From Rhodobacterales bacterium UBA3077 (GTDB taxonomy: Bacteria; Pseudomonadota; Alphaproteobacteria; Rhodobacterales; Rhodobacteraceae), in assembly GCA_002366685.1 (NCBI GenBank), contig DFBP01000056.1, positions 1 to 16,473 on the forward strand: a DNA stretch of 16,473 nt, given 5' to 3'. The notes beneath the pieces are model-generated. The model did no database searches, was not told where the DNA came from, and was given only the letters and a program-made list of their open reading frames with translations. Position 1 is the first letter of the stretch, and every line of letters begins with the position of its first letter. Below are positions 14,869 through 16,473 of this stretch, in pieces. A program made the translations under genes and the position numbers.

Positions 14869-16256
14869 GCCGCTTTGATGCGCTCAAAGATCACCCCGAA
14901 CGGTTTCATATTTTTCAGGCCTTGCGCCTGATTGAAGCGCAATACAGCGATCAGCCTAGGCTTGGCCGGTCACGGCGGCCCAAGCAGGATGCTGTGCGGC
15001 TAAAACAGCGGATCGATATGGCATTCTCCACCTCGACGGTGGCGCGTTTTGAGCCAAGGGACGAAAAAACCGGTGAGCCGGGCGAAATGGCGCAATATAT
15101 GTTTGGCCTGTTTGGGCCAAACGGGCCATTGCCCCTGCACTTGACAGAATATGCCTTTAACCGCCAAATCTCGCACCGGGACCCCACATTTAAGGCATTT
15201 GGCGACATTTTCCACCATCGGATGCTGTCATTGCTTTATCGTGCTTATGCTTCGGGAGAGCCGACATCCAGTTATGATCGCGCTGGAGAGGTTGACCCGT
15301 TTGCGCAGAAAGTAGCCGCATTTGCCGGATTAAAAGGGGCCGCATTTGCCGAGCGGGATGCCATGCCCGACCTCGCAAAGCTGCGCTATTCGGGTCGGTT
15401 GGCACACGGAACCCGTAATGAAGAGGGGTTGCTCTCCCTGATCTCGGGTTTCTTTGGGGCGCCTGCGACCATGGAGAGCTTCGTTGGAGCTTGGCTCGAG
15501 TTGGACCCAAAAGACAGGTGGGAACTTGGCAACCCTGAGCGGCCTGCCAAACTCGGGCAAAGCTGTTCGATCGGTTCAAAAGTCTGGTCTCGGCAATCGA
15601 AATTCCGTTTCCGCGTTGGGCCGGTCGGGCTGGATGCTTACAAGCGCCTTCTTCCGGGCGGGGGCAGCCTCAAGCGGTTGCAAGCCTTGGTGAATAACTA
15701 CATGGGCGAAGCGCTGATGTGGGATATGAATCTGGTATTGAAAAAAGGCGAAGCTGAACCAGCTATGCTGGCGCGTTCCGCATCTGACGGAGAGGTTAGC
15801 CTTGTGGTTAGCCATGACGAGCAGATTGAGTCGGATAACATGGAACCGCCGGAAGCGGGTCCTGCAATTGTTTCGCAACCGGCTGCCGATACAGTTGATG
15901 CGCTCGGAGAAGAAAAACCAATCGAGGAAATAGGTGCAGGAAGCTCGCCCGAAGATAGGCGCGAAGCCTCTTCAGAAGAGGATGCGCCGATTGACTGGGA
16001 AAAAACAGTTGTGCTTCCCGTGGCAGTTTCGCCTGCTTTCAATGAAGCGCCAGAACCCACCGCAATAGATTTTGGGGAAGCTACGGGCGATTTCGATAAT
16101 AGCGAAAAAGAATCCCCGCAAATTCCGCCGCTTAGCGGGGAGACGGGTCACAAAGACGACAGCCCGCCACCAAGCCAGGGGGTATACCTTGGCTGGACAA
16201 CATGGTTGGGAAAACCACCAGATGACAGAGATTTGGACGACTTATACATAGAATAA
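14832..16256 (+). CDS. tssG: Type VI secretion baseplate subunit TssG, GTG start, with long acidic insert
   Basis: A 474-residue TssG, much longer than the usual 300-350. The core is normal: HPERFHIFQALRLIEA (21-36), FGPNGPLPLHLTEYA (94-108), FFGAPATMESFVGAWLELD (207-225) and LQALVNNYMGEALMWDMNLVLKKGE (283-307). The typical C-terminal motif YLGWTTWLGKPP with a DLDDL tail is present at 452-471. Between them, about residues 317-449, lies an acidic Pro/Ser/Glu-rich stretch with no expected fold, including one less acidic patch, DWEKTVVLPVAVSPAF (388-403). The start is GTG 14832, with AGGGGAGA (14815-14822) upstream; it overlaps tssF by 37 nt, so translation is coupled. TssG bridges TssF to TssK and the sheath base. 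Confidence 0.93.
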   Translation: MASDERKEAGDLSRFDALKDHPERFHIFQALRLIEAQYSDQPRLGRSRRPKQDAVRLKQRIDMAFSTSTVARFEPRDEKTGEPGEMAQYMFGLFGPNGPLPLHLTEYAFNRQISHRDPTFKAFGDIFHHRMLSLLYRAYASGEPTSSYDRAGEVDPFAQKVAAFAGLKGAAFAERDAMPDLAKLRYSGRLAHGTRNEEGLLSLISGFFGAPATMESFVGAWLELDPKDRWELGNPERPAKLGQSCSIGSKVWSRQSKFRFRVGPVGLDAYKRLLPGGGSLKRLQALVNNYMGEALMWDMNLVLKKGEAEPAMLARSASDGEVSLVVSHDEQIESDNMEPPEAGPAIVSQPAADTVDALGEEKPIEEIGAGSSPEDRREASSEEDAPIDWEKTVVLPVAVSPAFNEAPEPTAIDFGEATGDFDNSEKESPQIPPLSGETGHKDDSPPPSQGVYLGWTTWLGKPPDDRDLDDLYIE

Positions 16257-16282
16257 AAAATGCAAAACCGGGAGAGTAAAAA

Positions 16283-16473
16283 ATGAGTGAAATTAGCCGC
16301 GTGGCCCTTTTTGGCAAGCTAAACAAACTAGGGTATAAAGGGATAGAAGGGGCGACCGTGTTTTGTAAAATGCGGGGCAACCCTTATGTTGAACTTGTGC
16401 ATTGGCTGCATCAGATCTTGCAGGGGCAAGATAGCGACATTCACCGGATTATTCAGCATTTTGATCTGGATGC
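16283..16473 (+). CDS. tssH: Type VI secretion AAA+ unfoldase TssH (ClpV), 5' part only
   Basis: The first 63 codons of ClpV, the hexameric ATPase that grips and disassembles contracted TssBC sheath so that the subunits can be reused. The N-terminal domain reads SEISRVALFGKLNKLGYKGI, then EGATVFCKMRGNPYVELVHWLHQ and DSDIHRIIQHF, nearly the family consensus; this domain binds the TssC N-terminal helix. ATG 16283 follows GGGAGAG (16270-16276). The gene runs off the right edge, so the AAA modules cannot be checked. It starts 26 nt after tssG, the same order as in the H1-T6SS. Confidence 0.95.
   Translation, partial: MSEISRVALFGKLNKLGYKGIEGATVFCKMRGNPYVELVHWLHQILQGQDSDIHRIIQHFDLD

Noticed and set aside
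1..16473. CRISPR arrays, insertion sequences, tRNA or rRNA genes
   Set aside because: No regularly spaced repeats, transposase motifs, terminal inverted repeats or tRNA cloverleaf patterns were seen on reading both strands.

Overview
The window reads as a chromosomal segment of an alphaproteobacterium, most likely a Rhodobacteraceae (Roseobacter-type) species. This rests on the L19 N-terminus (MNIIEQLEAEQIAAL), the cysteine-free short L31 directly after L19, a MipZ-type ATPase (found in alphaproteobacteria that use MipZ to place the division site), and a polyamine-type ABC transporter of the kind common in roseobacters. This is inference from protein style; no 16S gene is present.

Layout. 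(1) 1-3942: a four-gene polyamine-type ABC uptake operon on the + strand: ATPase (partial at the left edge), periplasmic binding protein, and two permeases, closed by an intrinsic terminator at 3951-3975. (2) 3976-4979: rplS-rpmE with its own promoter, a structured 5' leader and a strong terminator. The DNA upstream of rplS looks like the decayed 3' end of trmD, the usual upstream neighbour of rplS. (3) 4980-5999: an AT-richer accessory stretch holding one minus-strand gene that resembles the Imm26 family of toxin immunity proteins, with no toxin beside it. (4) 6000-6809 mipZ, convergent with 6828-7640, an inner-membrane-anchored M15-family peptidoglycan peptidase. (5) 7887-16473: a type VI secretion system (T6SS) operon, tssA-tssB-tssC-hcp-tagJ-tssE-tssF-tssG-tssH(clpV), cut by the right edge inside tssH. 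The order matches the P. aeruginosa H1-T6SS right half (PA0082-PA0090).

How the genes work together. TssB/TssC form the contractile sheath, Hcp the inner tube, TssE/F/G the baseplate wedge, TssA a cap/assembly factor, TagJ an accessory of sheath and ClpV, and TssH the AAA+ unfoldase that recycles contracted sheath. The membrane complex (TssJLM), TssK, VgrG, PAAR and the effectors are not in this window. The divergent M15 peptidase shares a 246-nt intergenic region with tssA. It has the same general design as Acinetobacter TagX, a T6SS-linked peptidoglycan hydrolase, so it could open the cell wall for the apparatus.

Most noteworthy: TssG carries an acidic, apparently disordered insert of about 130 residues just before its conserved C-terminal LGWTTWLG motif, with one phosphothreonine-like KTVVLP site inside it. 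Also of interest are the TagX-like peptidase, the orphan immunity-like gene, the trmD remnant with a promoter inside it, and hairpins on both sides of hcp that may set Hcp stoichiometry.
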